Assembly: GCF_001049895.1 (NCBI RefSeq)
Contig: NZ_CVPE01000006.1
Span: 468,957-532,956 of the forward strand
DNA: 64,000 nucleotides
From: Rubeoparvulum massiliense
GTDB taxonomy: Bacteria > Bacillota > Bacilli > Rubeoparvulales > Rubeoparvulaceae
Reading direction: 5' to 3'
Part shown: piece after piece, positions 34,076 through 43,612 of the stretch
How the letters are laid out: the number at the start of each line of letters is the position of its first letter
How positions within the stretch are numbered: the stretch's first letter is position 1
Made by a program: the position numbers and the translations under genes
Notes under the pieces: generated by a model
Told to the model about the DNA's origin: nothing
The model's database searches: none
Seen by the model: the letters and a program-made list of their open reading frames with translations, nothing else

Positions 34076-35422
34076 ATGCGTGAAAACTGGACATCGAAGG
34101 CAGGCTTTATTTTAGCAGCCACTGGCTCAGCAGTTGGCTTAGGAAATCTATGGAAGTTCCCTTACACGGTGGGGATGAATGGGGGCGGCGCGTTTGTCCT
34201 GATCTACCTCTTTTTAGTCTTCGTGATTGGTATACCGTTAATGCTAACAGCGATTACCTTAGGGCGGAAGACCCAGTTATCTGTCTATGGAGCCTATAAG
34301 AGTATTGATCGACGCTGGACCTTCGTAGGCGCATTAGGAGTTATCTGTAGCTTTATTGTACTGGCATTCTACTCTACTGTCGGAGGCTGGACCCTCTACT
34401 ATTTTAAAACAGCTCTGTTTGGCGATCTTGTTACCACAGATTCTGAGGCACTCCAGAAAATCTTTCATGATCTCATGACATCCCCAGGGAACCTCATTTT
34501 TTACCAGACGATTTTTCTGCTTGCCACTGCCCTCATCGTTTTAAAAGGAATTCAGCAGGGCATTGAAAAATACTCAAAATGGATGATGTCTTCCCTCTTC
34601 ATCCTGTTATTGATGATTACAGTCCGAAGCCTCACATTACCTGGAAGTATGGAAGGAATTAAATATTTATTTATTCCTGATTTCTCCATGGTTACGCCAA
34701 CTGTGCTGAAGAATGCGCTCGGTCAGATGTTCTTCTCCCTTAGTATTGGGATGGGGTCGATGATTACCTATGGAAGCTATCTCAGTAAGAAAATCAATCT
34801 TCTTCACTCGGCTGTGATGATTCCTATCCTAGATACAAGCGTTGCACTCATCGCTGGACTAGCCATCATCCCAGCTGTCTTCGCCTTTGGCTTTGAGCCA
34901 AGTGAAGGCCCTAGTCTCATGTTTATTACCTTACCAGCTGTTTTTGCCTCCATGCCAATGGGTACTCTATTTGCCATTCTCTTTTTCATTCTCGTGATTT
35001 TTGCGGCTATCACCTCATCCATCTCGATGCTGGAGATTGCCGTCTCCTACTTTGTTGATGAACGCAAGACTTCACGCAATCATGCCACAATAATTACAAC
35101 TGGCATAATTTACGTCTTGGGAATCCCTGCTTCCCTTTCTCTATCAGGGTATTATCCAATCAATGTAGGTCATCTGTCATTATTCGATCTTTATGACCAA
35201 TTAAGCTCCAATATTCTCCTTACCACGGGCGCCTTTTTCATGACCATCTTTGTGGGCTGGGTACTGAAACCGAAGAATGCCATTGCGGAGATTGAGTCCT
35301 CTAGTATTCATTTTCGATTGGCGCCTATCTGGAGCGTTTTGGTTCGTTATGTACTCCCAATCGCCATCCTGACCATCTTAATCGAATCGTATCGGAACTT
35401 TTTCCAAGCACTCTTCCACTAA
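34076..35422 (+). CDS. Neurotransmitter:sodium symporter family amino-acid transporter
   Basis: A 448-residue, ~11-helix symporter of the LeuT/MhsT fold. The N-terminus carries the hallmark WTSKAGFILAATGSAVGLGN followed by LWKFPYTVGMNGGGAFVLIY, the unwound helix-1 Na+/substrate site. Helix 6 reads QMFFSLSIGMGSMITYGSYL. Likely Na+-driven uptake of an amino acid, probably hydrophobic as in MhsT (inference). TAAGGAG lies 8 bases before the ATG. Followed by a strong terminator. Confidence 0.93.
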   Translation: MRENWTSKAGFILAATGSAVGLGNLWKFPYTVGMNGGGAFVLIYLFLVFVIGIPLMLTAITLGRKTQLSVYGAYKSIDRRWTFVGALGVICSFIVLAFYSTVGGWTLYYFKTALFGDLVTTDSEALQKIFHDLMTSPGNLIFYQTIFLLATALIVLKGIQQGIEKYSKWMMSSLFILLLMITVRSLTLPGSMEGIKYLFIPDFSMVTPTVLKNALGQMFFSLSIGMGSMITYGSYLSKKINLLHSAVMIPILDTSVALIAGLAIIPAVFAFGFEPSEGPSLMFITLPAVFASMPMGTLFAILFFILVIFAAITSSISMLEIAVSYFVDERKTSRNHATIITTGIIYVLGIPASLSLSGYYPINVGHLSLFDLYDQLSSNILLTTGAFFMTIFVGWVLKPKNAIAEIESSSIHFRLAPIWSVLVRYVLPIAILTILIESYRNFFQALFH

Positions 35423-35462
35423 TCGATCCCGATTCACTTTTGTAATCATCGAACAGATCATA

Positions 35463-35510
35463 ACGAAGGTTCAAGAGCGAGTAACAACTCGTTCCGAACC
35501 TTCGTCTTTT
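35463..35510 (+). terminator. Terminator after the sodium symporter
   Basis: ACGAAGGTTC / GAACCTTCGT outer stem with inner AGCGAGT/AACTCGTT pairing, then CTTTT. Confidence 0.85.
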
Positions 35511-35608
35511 ATTTCATATGAGTTAGTAGGCAAGGGGGTAGCCCAATGTCTCTCGGTGGCTACGTGGATCTATTTGGTCAGGATATAGATATTGACGCTA
35601 GCTTTTCC

Positions 35609-36904
35609 CTATCCTTGCACTTTACGTACTTCGATTCGTTCAATATGATGGCCATCCATAGCTAAGACTTTAAATTCATAGGAATCAAAGGATAACGTCT
35701 CTCCCACTTGGATGGTGATCTGATTGGTTAACATCCATCCCCCAATGGTGTCTACCTCTTCCTCATCGATGTGGATCCCGAGTAGATCATTCACATCTTC
35801 AATAAGAACCATACCATCTAAGATATAATGCTGCTCCGCAATCTTTTGGATTAGAGGTGCTTCATCCTCATCAAATTCATCACGGATCTCACCAACGATC
35901 TCTTCAAGAATATCTTCGATAGTAACTAAGCCAGCAGTTCCTCCATACTCATCGAGAAGAATGGCAATATGCTCCCGTTTCTTCTGCATCTGTACGAGTA
36001 AGTCATGAATAGGAATCGTTTCTATGGCTAGTAGCACAGGCTTTACATAGGGGGTAATTACGCTTGGAGATTGGCGATGATGGAGCAAGTCAGCATAAAC
36101 TTCCTTCAGGTTAATATAGCCAATAATATTATCCTTATCGCCATCAGAAATCGGATAGCGGGTAAAATTCGACTCCTTCACAATCTTTAGTAGATCTTCG
36201 ATGGTCGCTTCTTTCGGAATGGTCACCATCTCGGTTCGTGGAACCATAATCTCCTTAGCAATCCGATCATCAAATTCAAAGATATTATTCACATAGCGAA
36301 ATTCTGATTGATTAATCTCCCCACTCTTATAGCTCTCAGATAAGATAATGCGAAGCTCTTCTTCCGTATGTGCCATCTCATGATCTGAGATGGGCTGCGC
36401 TCCGAATAAGCGAGCTGTACCACGAGCTGCACTGTTCAGAACCCAAATGAATGGATACATCACCTTGTAGAAGAGAATGAGTGGTCGTGCTACTGCAAGG
36501 GCAACGCGCTCAGCACTCTGGATGGCTAAGGTCTTCGGGGCTAACTCACCTAAAACCACGTGAATAAAGGTAATGAGGGCAAAAGCAATAATAAATGAAA
36601 CAACACTGGAAACAGGTTCTGCAACATGCAATTTTTCAAAAATCGGTTGGAGAATCCGTTGAAATGTGGGCTCCCCTAACCACCCTAATCCTAGTGATGT
36701 AATGGTGATCCCTAGCTGACAAGCTGAGAGAAACTCATCGAGATGCGTGACTACCCGCTTTGCAGAAACTGCTTTTTTATTTCCTTCTGCCACCAGCTGA
36801 TCAATTCGTGTTCTTCGTACTTTCACAATTGCAAATTCAGTGGCCACGAAAAAAGCTGTGAATGCAATGAGTAGGATAACTAAGAGTAAGTTTACTAGTA
36901 TCAA
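35609..36904 (-). CDS. CNNM/HlyC-type membrane protein with CBS pair
   Basis: A 431-residue protein: DUF21/CNNM transmembrane domain (~1-190; [40 protein letters not shown]), CBS pair (~205-335; [40 protein letters not shown]) and CorC_HlyC C-terminal domain. Called hemolysin-like by homology, this family is better linked to Mg2+ or other divalent-cation export. A single gene. Length matches the family. Confidence 0.92.
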   Translation of the reverse strand: MILVNLLLVILLIAFTAFFVATEFAIVKVRRTRIDQLVAEGNKKAVSAKRVVTHLDEFLSACQLGITITSLGLGWLGEPTFQRILQPIFEKLHVAEPVSSVVSFIIAFALITFIHVVLGELAPKTLAIQSAERVALAVARPLILFYKVMYPFIWVLNSAARGTARLFGAQPISDHEMAHTEEELRIILSESYKSGEINQSEFRYVNNIFEFDDRIAKEIMVPRTEMVTIPKEATIEDLLKIVKESNFTRYPISDGDKDNIIGYINLKEVYADLLHHRQSPSVITPYVKPVLLAIETIPIHDLLVQMQKKREHIAILLDEYGGTAGLVTIEDILEEIVGEIRDEFDEDEAPLIQKIAEQHYILDGMVLIEDVNDLLGIHIDEEEVDTIGGWMLTNQITIQVGETLSFDSYEFKVLAMDGHHIERIEVRKVQG

Positions 36905-37074
36905 TCGTTCTCCTTACCTCGTAGACGAGGCAGGGATACACCTCCCAGGAAAATTGTTGATAGGAATGGCTTAGCCTGATGTAATTGTATCTAATTGACA
37001 TAGATCCAGCAAGACGTAGTTTATCTCAGCTCATAATAAATACTCCCCCCTCTGTAGGGGAGAGAAAAGTGATG

Positions 37075-37698
37075 CTATTCGTTCGTAATACTCAGTTCTT
37101 TATATTTGCGAATTAATTGGGTGTATTTAATAATTGGAAGCAATAATATGACGGAGACAACTCCCAAAATCACAGTCCCCACCTGATTTACTGGAATCAT
37201 AAATAATCCTGGGATGCTACTTCCGATAGCGAGGAACAAACAAAATAGGACACCCCAGACGTATAGATTGCGAATGGGCTTGTAATATTGGATAAGATCC
37301 TGATAATCGCTATGAAGTTGAAGTGGTTTACCATCATTCACTTTTTCTACAATGATTAGCTCTCGATTAAAGCTTCCTGGATTGGTGGCAATTTGACCTG
37401 CTTTTTTTGCGTAAGGACGCCAACGTAATTTTCCCAAAGAGTAATTAATATTCAAATTCTTCGTAAACGTTTGGTAGCCTAGCTCTTCTAGAAAAGCGCG
37501 ATACTCTTTGGCTTCTCGATAAGATTTGTCGCCTACGAATTCTACACCGTAGACATACTGATTAGGCTGACATGATTGAAACTCATAATCAAATCTTCCA
37601 ACCTTAACAAGTCTCCAACCTTGCGCTGCCATATTATTCAACCACTCTTCTTGGGTTTCAAAAAAACTAAAAAAGTGTCGAATCACCCTTTTACGCAT
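37075..37698 (-). CDS. DUF2812 membrane protein, PadR-operon partner
   Basis: A 207-residue protein. The N-terminal ~130 residues are soluble and match DUF2812 (FFSFFETQEEWLNNMAAQGW; RLVKVGRFDYEFQ; YGVEFVGDKSYREAKEYRAF). Two C-terminal helices follow (LYVWGVLFCLFLAIGSSIP; VGTVILGVVSVILLLPIIKY). ATG 37698 overlaps the PadR stop, with GGGGGTG upstream, so translation is coupled. DUF2812 genes are habitually paired with PadR regulators; the role is unknown. Confidence 0.85.
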   Translation of the reverse strand: MRKRVIRHFFSFFETQEEWLNNMAAQGWRLVKVGRFDYEFQSCQPNQYVYGVEFVGDKSYREAKEYRAFLEELGYQTFTKNLNINYSLGKLRWRPYAKKAGQIATNPGSFNRELIIVEKVNDGKPLQLHSDYQDLIQYYKPIRNLYVWGVLFCLFLAIGSSIPGLFMIPVNQVGTVILGVVSVILLLPIIKYTQLIRKYKELSITNE

Positions 37699-38023
37699 TG
37701 TTCGCACCCCCAACAATTCTCTTCGCAATCCTCGCAACTTGCTCCAGGCGTTCAATTTCTGTGTTTACGATCTTCTTGCCTTCTTGGGTAATGATATATT
37801 CCTTTTTACGAGAGCTTTCATCTTCATCCAACGGAGTGATCCAGCCCTTCTTAACCAAAGTATTAAGAGCACCATAGAGTGTCCCAGCACCCAATGTTAA
37901 TCGCCCATGGGTTTCACTTTCAGTAAATTGCATGATTCCATACCCATGATTCGGTTCATATAAGGATAGAAGAATAAAAAGTGTTGTTTCTGTTAGAGCA
38001 CCGCCTTTTACATTATCCCGCAT
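37691..38023 (-). CDS. PadR family transcriptional regulator
   Basis: A 110-residue winged-helix protein: LTETTLFILLSLYEPNHGYG, LTLGAGTLYGALNTLVKKGW, DEDESSRKKEYIITQEGKKI, then a C-terminal dimer helix. It overlaps and precedes a DUF2812 gene. TTACTGTAATA-type repeats directly upstream (38038-38093) are probable binding sites, suggesting autorepression. Confidence 0.93.
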   Translation of the reverse strand: MRDNVKGGALTETTLFILLSLYEPNHGYGIMQFTESETHGRLTLGAGTLYGALNTLVKKGWITPLDEDESSRKKEYIITQEGKKIVNTEIERLEQVARIAKRIVGGANNA

Positions 38024-38037
38024 TTTACCACCTCACA

Positions 38038-38093
38038 TATTACAGTATTCTATATATCGTTTACTGTAATATATTATATCACTTACTGTAATA
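38038..38093. promoter_or_regulatory. PadR operator cluster
   Basis: TATTACAGTA at 38038 is an inverted partner of TTACTGTAATA at 38061, and the latter is repeated exactly at 38083, 22 bases (two helical turns) apart. They lie between the divergent PadR and UgtP-like genes. A looser ATTTACAGTATTTTTACAG occurs at ~38154. Confidence 0.65.
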
Positions 38094-38262
38094 GTTGTAA
38101 ACCAGAATGAAAATATATGAATTTTTATCCCAATTTACTAAGGATACTCTTGATTTACAGTATTTTTACAGAAATCCATCAATGATTTACAACCTTTTTG
38201 CAACAAATCTTACCATTCATCCGTACAATAGATGGAGCGGTTGTAAAAAGGGGGATTCATCC

Positions 38263-39363
38263 ATGACAACCAAATCAAAACGGGTCCTAATCTTTTCTGA
38301 GCCATTCGGTTCTGGTCATACCCGTGTTGCTACAGCCATTCTTGAAGATATTCGTCTCCATTACCCAGATTGGGATGCGAAGGTTTATGAGATTGGTAAA
38401 GAACTACATCCTATGCGACATCATTGGTTCGTTAATAGTTACTTAAAATTACTGAATATTTCACCACGTGCCTGGGGGCATCTCTATCATTTTCGTCAGT
38501 ATCGTCCCATGCTCCCTCAGCTAGAGACCATGCTTTATCAGGTTTTCTATACGAAGATCTACACATTTTTGAAGGAGAACCAGCCTGACTTAATCATCTG
38601 TACACATCCCTTCCCCAGTGCTGCTATCTCCTGCTTAAAAAGAAGAGGAATCCGCATTCCTCTTTATACTGTAATCACCGATTACGGGATTCATGGAAGT
38701 TGGATTAGCTCAGGGGTAGATCGCTACTATGTTCCAACCTGGAAATCCTACGAAAAGCTAAGGCAGCTCAACATTCCTAAAGAGAAAATCTGGGTTAGCG
38801 GACTACCTGTTCATCCTTGCTTCTACCAACAAACAGATCAGGCCATTGCACGGGAGCAGTTAGGGCTAAAGCAGTTACCTACGCTGCTCTGCATGGGTGG
38901 AGGCTTCGGCTTTGGTCTCTCAGCGAAATTACTCGACGCATTGCTACCCTATCAGGATCAACTACAAATCCTTATTGTAGCTGGTAAAAATCAAGATCTC
39001 TATGAGGAGTTGGCTCAGCATCCTCTCCTGAAAAATTCTAATGTTCATCTCTATGGTTTTATTGAACAGGTGAATCTTCTCATGGATGCTGCTGATCTGA
39101 TTTTAACGAAGCCCGGTGGAGTGACTTGTACTGAAGCCATTGTGAAGGGAATTCCCCTTCTCTTCTATCATCCACTGCCTGGACAAGAGCAAGAGAACCT
39201 ACAATACTTCGTGAATCAAGGATATGGCTTAGAGGTGAAGAATGAACAACATGTGGCTCATCTCGTAGCACAATATCTGAACAACGCATCTTTAAATAAG
39301 CAAAAACCATCTACACATCACCCTACTCATCATTTACGTACCCTGGCTACAACACTGTTATAG
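38263..39363 (+). CDS. UgtP-like diacylglycerol/undecaprenol glycosyltransferase (MGDG-synthase family)
   Basis: A 366-residue GT28-type enzyme: RVLIFSEPFGSGHTRVATAI (N-terminal MGDG_synth motif), HPFPSAAISCLKRRGIRIPL, GGGFGFGLS (donor loop) and LILTKPGGVTCTEAIVKGIP (C-terminal nucleotide-sugar motif). Homologues transfer sugar to diacylglycerol to make the glycolipid anchor for lipoteichoic acid. ATG 38263 is chosen because AAAAAGGGGGA precedes it and the motif starts there; sequence back to 38107 is regulatory. Possibly influenced by the neighbouring PadR sites. Confidence 0.82.
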   Translation: MTTKSKRVLIFSEPFGSGHTRVATAILEDIRLHYPDWDAKVYEIGKELHPMRHHWFVNSYLKLLNISPRAWGHLYHFRQYRPMLPQLETMLYQVFYTKIYTFLKENQPDLIICTHPFPSAAISCLKRRGIRIPLYTVITDYGIHGSWISSGVDRYYVPTWKSYEKLRQLNIPKEKIWVSGLPVHPCFYQQTDQAIAREQLGLKQLPTLLCMGGGFGFGLSAKLLDALLPYQDQLQILIVAGKNQDLYEELAQHPLLKNSNVHLYGFIEQVNLLMDAADLILTKPGGVTCTEAIVKGIPLLFYHPLPGQEQENLQYFVNQGYGLEVKNEQHVAHLVAQYLNNASLNKQKPSTHHPTHHLRTLATTLL

Positions 39364-39364
39364 A

Positions 39365-39398
39365 AAAAGGACATGGTTCTTGGTAACCATGTCCTTTT
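39365..39398. terminator. Bidirectional terminator
   Basis: Perfect 14-bp arms AAAAGGACATGGTT / AACCATGTCCTTTT in the convergent gap of the UgtP-like and SLH genes. Confidence 0.88.
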
Positions 39399-39404
39399 CT
39401 TTGC

Positions 39405-40760
39405 TTAATATGTGGGTATCCAAAGAATTCCCTGAAAGCGATAATACCTTGCTGCTTCATACCATTCATTCTTCCACAATGAAGGCTGTAGAGCTATTTC
39501 GTTAGGCACAGGTGCAAGCAGTACCATCTTTTCCGGAGTAAGCGAAGCAGTCCATTCATGAATGATCTGTTGGGTTCCCTCAAACCATGAGGTTAGAGCG
39601 AAAGAACCTTGCCCCCATATGAAGCCTTTGGGATACACATAAAAGCATCCAACCTGCTCCTTTAGTTCTTGCTCCAATTGTTTTGCATCCCAGGTTGCTG
39701 GAAGAATAAGGTCCACTGGGATGACTGAACTCCCCTTCTTGACCTTTAGTTCTTGAATCAATGATACTAGATCAGAGGATTTAGGCTGTTTTAGATCAGC
39801 TGGAAGATAGAGAAGAATCCGTTGCCAGTTCGCTGCTCCCTGCTGTAGCTCTTCCTTGATAGAAGTGACCACCTTCTCCTTGGATCCTGCATCCTTGAGC
39901 AGTTGATTCCAACTAGCAGTTTCCATAGTAACTAAGAGTTGCTGCTGTTGCTTCGCCAATCCCTCTTGAATTACAGGTCCCTTTTCCACGGGACTCCACG
40001 GAATTACCACTGAAGCAATTCCACTCTCCTCATCTAGCTTCAGCAACTTCGTATTGGGAAGCTGTAAATAGGAGGTAGTGAGAGAACGAGCTTCATTCTC
40101 TTTTTTCACCATCCGCGCTAACAACGCTACACCTTCCCGTCGGCTCAGTGATGCTGTAGGTCGAAATTGACCATCTGGATCCCCAACCATCATACCGATG
40201 GAAGCAGTATATGCAATATAGGGGCGATACTCCTCTCGACATGCTTCTCCATCGGTGAAGGGATGGGCAATCCACCATTCCTTCCACCCTTTACTCAACC
40301 ATTCTCCACGCTCTACCGCTGGAACTCGTTGGAGAAGATAGCCACCAATCATCCGCGCCACTTCCTGACGTTCAATGGCTTTTGCTGGCTGAAAGCTACG
40401 ACTTTCTAGAAGATGATCGATGATCTGGTATTGATATCCTCTCATGACGTAGGGATAAGACCAATGACTCTTCGGTAGATCAGCAAAGCGGAACTCTTCA
40501 CGGACGGAGATATCCTTTAGCTTCATCGTCACCGCAAACAGTTTGGTCCACTCTTCTCGGCTCAAGGCTTGATCAGGGCGGAAGGTATGATCCGGATATC
40601 CTTCGACCACCTGTAATAAGGTTAAGAGCTGCAAAGAAGAGTAAGCCCAATCCGTTCTCTTCATATCCTGGTATGAGCTCATACTAGCTGCCCCTATCGG
40701 TATGAGAAGGAGCCATGTAAATAATAATAGGAGAACGAGTAGCTGTTTCGCTCTTTTCAT
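39405..40760 (-). CDS. Secreted S-layer-homology (SLH) protein
   Basis: A ~451-residue exported protein. A signal peptide (~1-25, KRAKQLLVLLLLFTWLLLIP) precedes three SLH repeats (~30-215; LLQVVEGYPDHTFRPDQALS, SFQPAKAIERQEVARMIGGY, MMVGDPDGQFRPTASLSRRE) that anchor to pyruvylated wall polymer. The remaining ~230 residues have no obvious family. Their alternating strands and the end YEAARYYRFQGILWIP resemble a degenerate GH18-like barrel without the DxxDxDxE site (weak inference). ATG 40760 follows GGGGG by six bases. Confidence 0.8.
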   Translation of the reverse strand: MKRAKQLLVLLLLFTWLLLIPIGAASMSSYQDMKRTDWAYSSLQLLTLLQVVEGYPDHTFRPDQALSREEWTKLFAVTMKLKDISVREEFRFADLPKSHWSYPYVMRGYQYQIIDHLLESRSFQPAKAIERQEVARMIGGYLLQRVPAVERGEWLSKGWKEWWIAHPFTDGEACREEYRPYIAYTASIGMMVGDPDGQFRPTASLSRREGVALLARMVKKENEARSLTTSYLQLPNTKLLKLDEESGIASVVIPWSPVEKGPVIQEGLAKQQQQLLVTMETASWNQLLKDAGSKEKVVTSIKEELQQGAANWQRILLYLPADLKQPKSSDLVSLIQELKVKKGSSVIPVDLILPATWDAKQLEQELKEQVGCFYVYPKGFIWGQGSFALTSWFEGTQQIIHEWTASLTPEKMVLLAPVPNEIALQPSLWKNEWYEAARYYRFQGILWIPTY

Positions 40761-40870
40761 CAACATCCCCCTGTTCTCTTATGACATATCTTAAGTCTAC
40801 TAATTTTTCGGAGAGCAATGGTGATTAAATTAGTACAATATCCGATCAATTACCAACTACACACCATTGA

Positions 40871-41497
40871 TCAGAAAAACTTACTCAATGCCGAGAGTAA
40901 TATACGTCCAGCAAAGAAGAGAAGTACTGCACCTAGGATTCGATCGAACCAGTGCCGCCACTGCTCGTAGTAATGGCGAAAGTGTGGTGAGGATACTAAA
41001 TAAGCCACAAGCAAGAACCAGAGGATCACCGCTGCGATCACTTCTCCACCGTAGATCCAATGTACATAGTTAGGGGAGCCTGCACCAATAAACTGTGAGA
41101 AGATGCTCAGAAAGAATAAGGCGGCTTTTGGATTCAATACATTACAGAGAAAGCCATCACGGAAGCCTTGCCAACTATTGACTGAATCCATCCCTAAAGG
41201 GATCGCCTCCTTTTCATTGTTAGATGGTGCTGAACGGATGGCATGAAGGCCAAGCCAGATCAAATAGAACGCACCAAGAAGCTGAATTAAGCCAAATAAG
41301 GCAGGCCATTGCTGTAGTAAGATGGAAAAACCAGCGATGGTATAGGTGATATGAATGAGCAGGGCACTACCAATCCCGAGGGCTGTTGCCATCCCAATTC
41401 TTCTTCCGTAGCTTAGGCTATTTTTCATCACCACAAAGAAATCTGGTCCTGGCGAAATGGCAGCTAAAATTCCCACAAGAAATACTTGCATAAACAT
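40871..41497 (-). CDS. LysE/RhtB family amino-acid exporter
   Basis: A 208-residue, six-helix exporter. Hallmarks are VGILAAISPGPDFFVVMKNS and SYGRRIGMATALGIGSALLI after helix 1, plus GFLCNVLNPKAALFFLSIFS. Likely exports an amino acid or homoserine-lactone-like metabolite. AGGAGGT six bases before ATG 41497 decides the start over the longer reading to 41563. It ends near the SLH gene's promoter. Confidence 0.9.
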   Translation of the reverse strand: MFMQVFLVGILAAISPGPDFFVVMKNSLSYGRRIGMATALGIGSALLIHITYTIAGFSILLQQWPALFGLIQLLGAFYLIWLGLHAIRSAPSNNEKEAIPLGMDSVNSWQGFRDGFLCNVLNPKAALFFLSIFSQFIGAGSPNYVHWIYGGEVIAAVILWFLLVAYLVSSPHFRHYYEQWRHWFDRILGAVLLFFAGRILLSALSKFF

Positions 41498-41545
41498 AAT
41501 TGTACCTCCTACAATGGATTCAATACGAGAGCAAAATTTCTCGTA

Positions 41546-41749
41546 ACCTCTGAGCGAAATCAACCTGAAGATATTATCGAACTACTGAAAGAAATGAATC
41601 AAAAATTAGATCATCGGATCGCTCTACTGGAACAGCGACAAGATAATCTAGTAGTCCGCTTTAGCTATGTAGATGCGAAGCACGATCTAGAGATCCGCGA
41701 TATTCAGAAAAAAATTGATTATGTTAAAGAGACGAAGAAGAAGCTATAA
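41546..41749 (+). pseudogene. Orphan coiled-coil fragment
   Basis: A plus-strand frame reads ERNQPEDIIELLKEMNQKL, then LEQRQDNLVVRFSYVDAKHD, then a Lys-rich end; this is coding-like and coiled-coil. No start with a ribosome-binding site precedes it (the frame runs back through the LysE start), so it looks like the 3' remnant of a larger gene. A 51-residue version from the ATG at 41594 is possible. No family recognised. Confidence 0.35.
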
Positions 41750-42712
41750 CGAATCAACCTTCTCCACTTCACAAGCATAGGAAGTGCCCTTCTCGGTATG
41801 ACCTCGTCCTTCCCGCCAAACAGCCACACTCACACCTAGCAGAATAAAGAGAGCCCCAATCCAAAAATTGATTGTCAATTTTTCATTCAAGATCCACCAG
41901 CCTAAAAGGGCTCCAACCACGGGTTGAAAAAAGAAGAAAAAAGAGCCTACCCCCGCCTCCATCAAAGCCATCCCACGATTCCATAAAAAGAACGCAATCG
42001 CTGTTGCAACAATTCCAAGATACAGAATGCCTATGGTCACCCATGGTGTAGCAAATAATTGCTCATAAAAATTGAACTGGGTCACCCTCCATTCCCAAAG
42101 CATTGCTGGCGTGATATAAAGAATGGCAAACAGTAATGCATAGGTGGTGATTGTTAAGGAATGATGGGAGCTCGATACCTTCTTCACAAAGACCGAGAGT
42201 AAGGCCCAGGTGATAGCCGCGCCAAAGAGATAAAGATTCCCGAAGAACGATTCGTCCCATGATTGGGGTAGACCAATCACAATCAACACTCCGATGGTTG
42301 CTACTAGAAGGGCACTCACCTTCCTCTTTGTAATGGATTCCTTTAAGATCCCCCAGGCAAACAATAAGATAAATGCAGGAGATGCCGCTGTAATCAAAGC
42401 ACCCGTATGGGCATCAGAAAGCTTTGTTCCCATAAATTGTAGCGCTACCGAAATGAAATATCCCACAAATCCAATGAGGGCAAACCATTGCCAATCGCTA
42501 CTGGTCAGCACGATCTTTATTTCTTGGCGAAGCTGAATGGATTGCAAAATGATGTACAGCAGAACAAAGGCAAGCACATAACGCATCCAGAGCAAAGTAA
42601 ACGGCGGTATATAAGCCAAGACATACTTGCTTACTACATACATACCGCCCCAGATACTTGCTGCTGTTGTTAAGTAAAGTGCACCCCGTAGCTTCATGCC
42701 CTGCCCCATCAT
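41744..42712 (-). CDS. DMT-superfamily transporter (EamA family)
   Basis: A ~322-residue, ten-helix transporter with two EamA repeats (LYLTTAASIWGGMYVVSKYV, FAWGILKESITKRKVSALLV, LFGAAITWALLSVFVKKV, GVGSFFFFFQPVVGALLGWW, IGALFILLGVSVAVW). GGGAAGGGAAG precedes the start. Function presumably metabolite export; not the same subgroup as the EamA protein at 19.5-20.4 kb by sequence. Confidence 0.9.
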   Translation of the reverse strand: MMGQGMKLRGALYLTTAASIWGGMYVVSKYVLAYIPPFTLLWMRYVLAFVLLYIILQSIQLRQEIKIVLTSSDWQWFALIGFVGYFISVALQFMGTKLSDAHTGALITAASPAFILLFAWGILKESITKRKVSALLVATIGVLIVIGLPQSWDESFFGNLYLFGAAITWALLSVFVKKVSSSHHSLTITTYALLFAILYITPAMLWEWRVTQFNFYEQLFATPWVTIGILYLGIVATAIAFFLWNRGMALMEAGVGSFFFFFQPVVGALLGWWILNEKLTINFWIGALFILLGVSVAVWREGRGHTEKGTSYACEVEKVDSL

Positions 42713-43018
42713 TTCTCTTCCCTTCGCTTCCCTCTTCTATCTTATTAAGGATCTATTATAACCCAGTGATCAGCAAAATCATAGCAATTGACTGAATAAT
42801 TACAAATTTGTATTGAAAAACACGCCAATAACGCTGTTGTTTCACGATAATCTCTTTTGAGCTATTTCCATTGTTGAGTCACAGCCCCTTCATTTGGTTA
42901 TGCTATAGAACATGGGAACCACCTAAGGGTGTGCTTATTATTTCCTTGTTTGTCATTGACTCTATCCTCAACCTGCCAGATACTAAAAATGAATCCAAGA
43001 AGAAAAGAGGGATTACCA
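42713..43018. other. Intergenic region upstream of dps
   Basis: About 300 bases. No gene seen. GGTTAT, 12 bases, GGGAAC at ~42896-42919 loosely resembles a SigB-type promoter, which would suit dps, but the match is partial. Confidence 0.3.
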
Positions 43019-43459
43019 ATGGAAAACCAAGACATCACCAAGATCTTGAATCAACAAGTAGCCAACTGGAGTCTGCTCTATGTAAAACTCCACAACTATC
43101 ATTGGCTGGTACGCGGCATTCACTTCTATGAGCTCCACCTTAAGTTTGAAGAACTCTACAATGAAGCTGCCCTCAATGTAGATCAACTTGCTGAGCGCAT
43201 TCTGGCAGTTCAAGGCAAACCATTGGCTACATTGAAAGAATTTTTGGCAGAGGCTTCTCTCAAGGAAGCAACAGGCACAGAAACACCAGAACAGATGATC
43301 GAAACTTTAGCCAATGACTTCGAAATGCTCTCCTTCCAACTGAAGGATGGTATTGAAGTAGCTAATCAGACCAATGATGACGTAACCGCCGACCTGCTCA
43401 CTCAGATCCGTGTGAGCGTGGAAAAACATCTCTGGATGTTCCGGGCATTTTTGGGTTAG
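43019..43459 (+). CDS. dps: Dps-family DNA-protecting ferritin
   Basis: A 146-residue mini-ferritin that oxidises and stores iron as a dodecamer and protects DNA. WSLLYVKLHNYHWLVRGIHF carries the ferroxidase His residues, HLKFEELYNEAALNVDQLAE the acidic ligands, and the C-terminal helix ends KHLWMFRAFLG. The ATG at 43019 follows AGAGGG; earlier ATGs give an unrelated hydrophobic leader and are rejected. A perfect terminator follows. Confidence 0.93.
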   Translation: MENQDITKILNQQVANWSLLYVKLHNYHWLVRGIHFYELHLKFEELYNEAALNVDQLAERILAVQGKPLATLKEFLAEASLKEATGTETPEQMIETLANDFEMLSFQLKDGIEVANQTNDDVTADLLTQIRVSVEKHLWMFRAFLG

Positions 43460-43514
43460 TTCATTGATTCAAATATAAGCCATATTCAATTGGAATGTGC
43501 CATTCAAACATATT

Positions 43515-43547
43515 AAGGGAAACCCCAAGATGAGGGTTTCCCTTTTT
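43515..43547 (+). terminator. Terminator after dps
   Basis: Perfect arms AAGGGAAACCC / GGGTTTCCCTT followed by TTT. Confidence 0.9.
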
Positions 43548-43612
43548 AATTCCAGTACATTTGCTTCAATACTAGTTTACTATTCGAGTGTCAAATACAG
43601 GTATTGTTTCTC

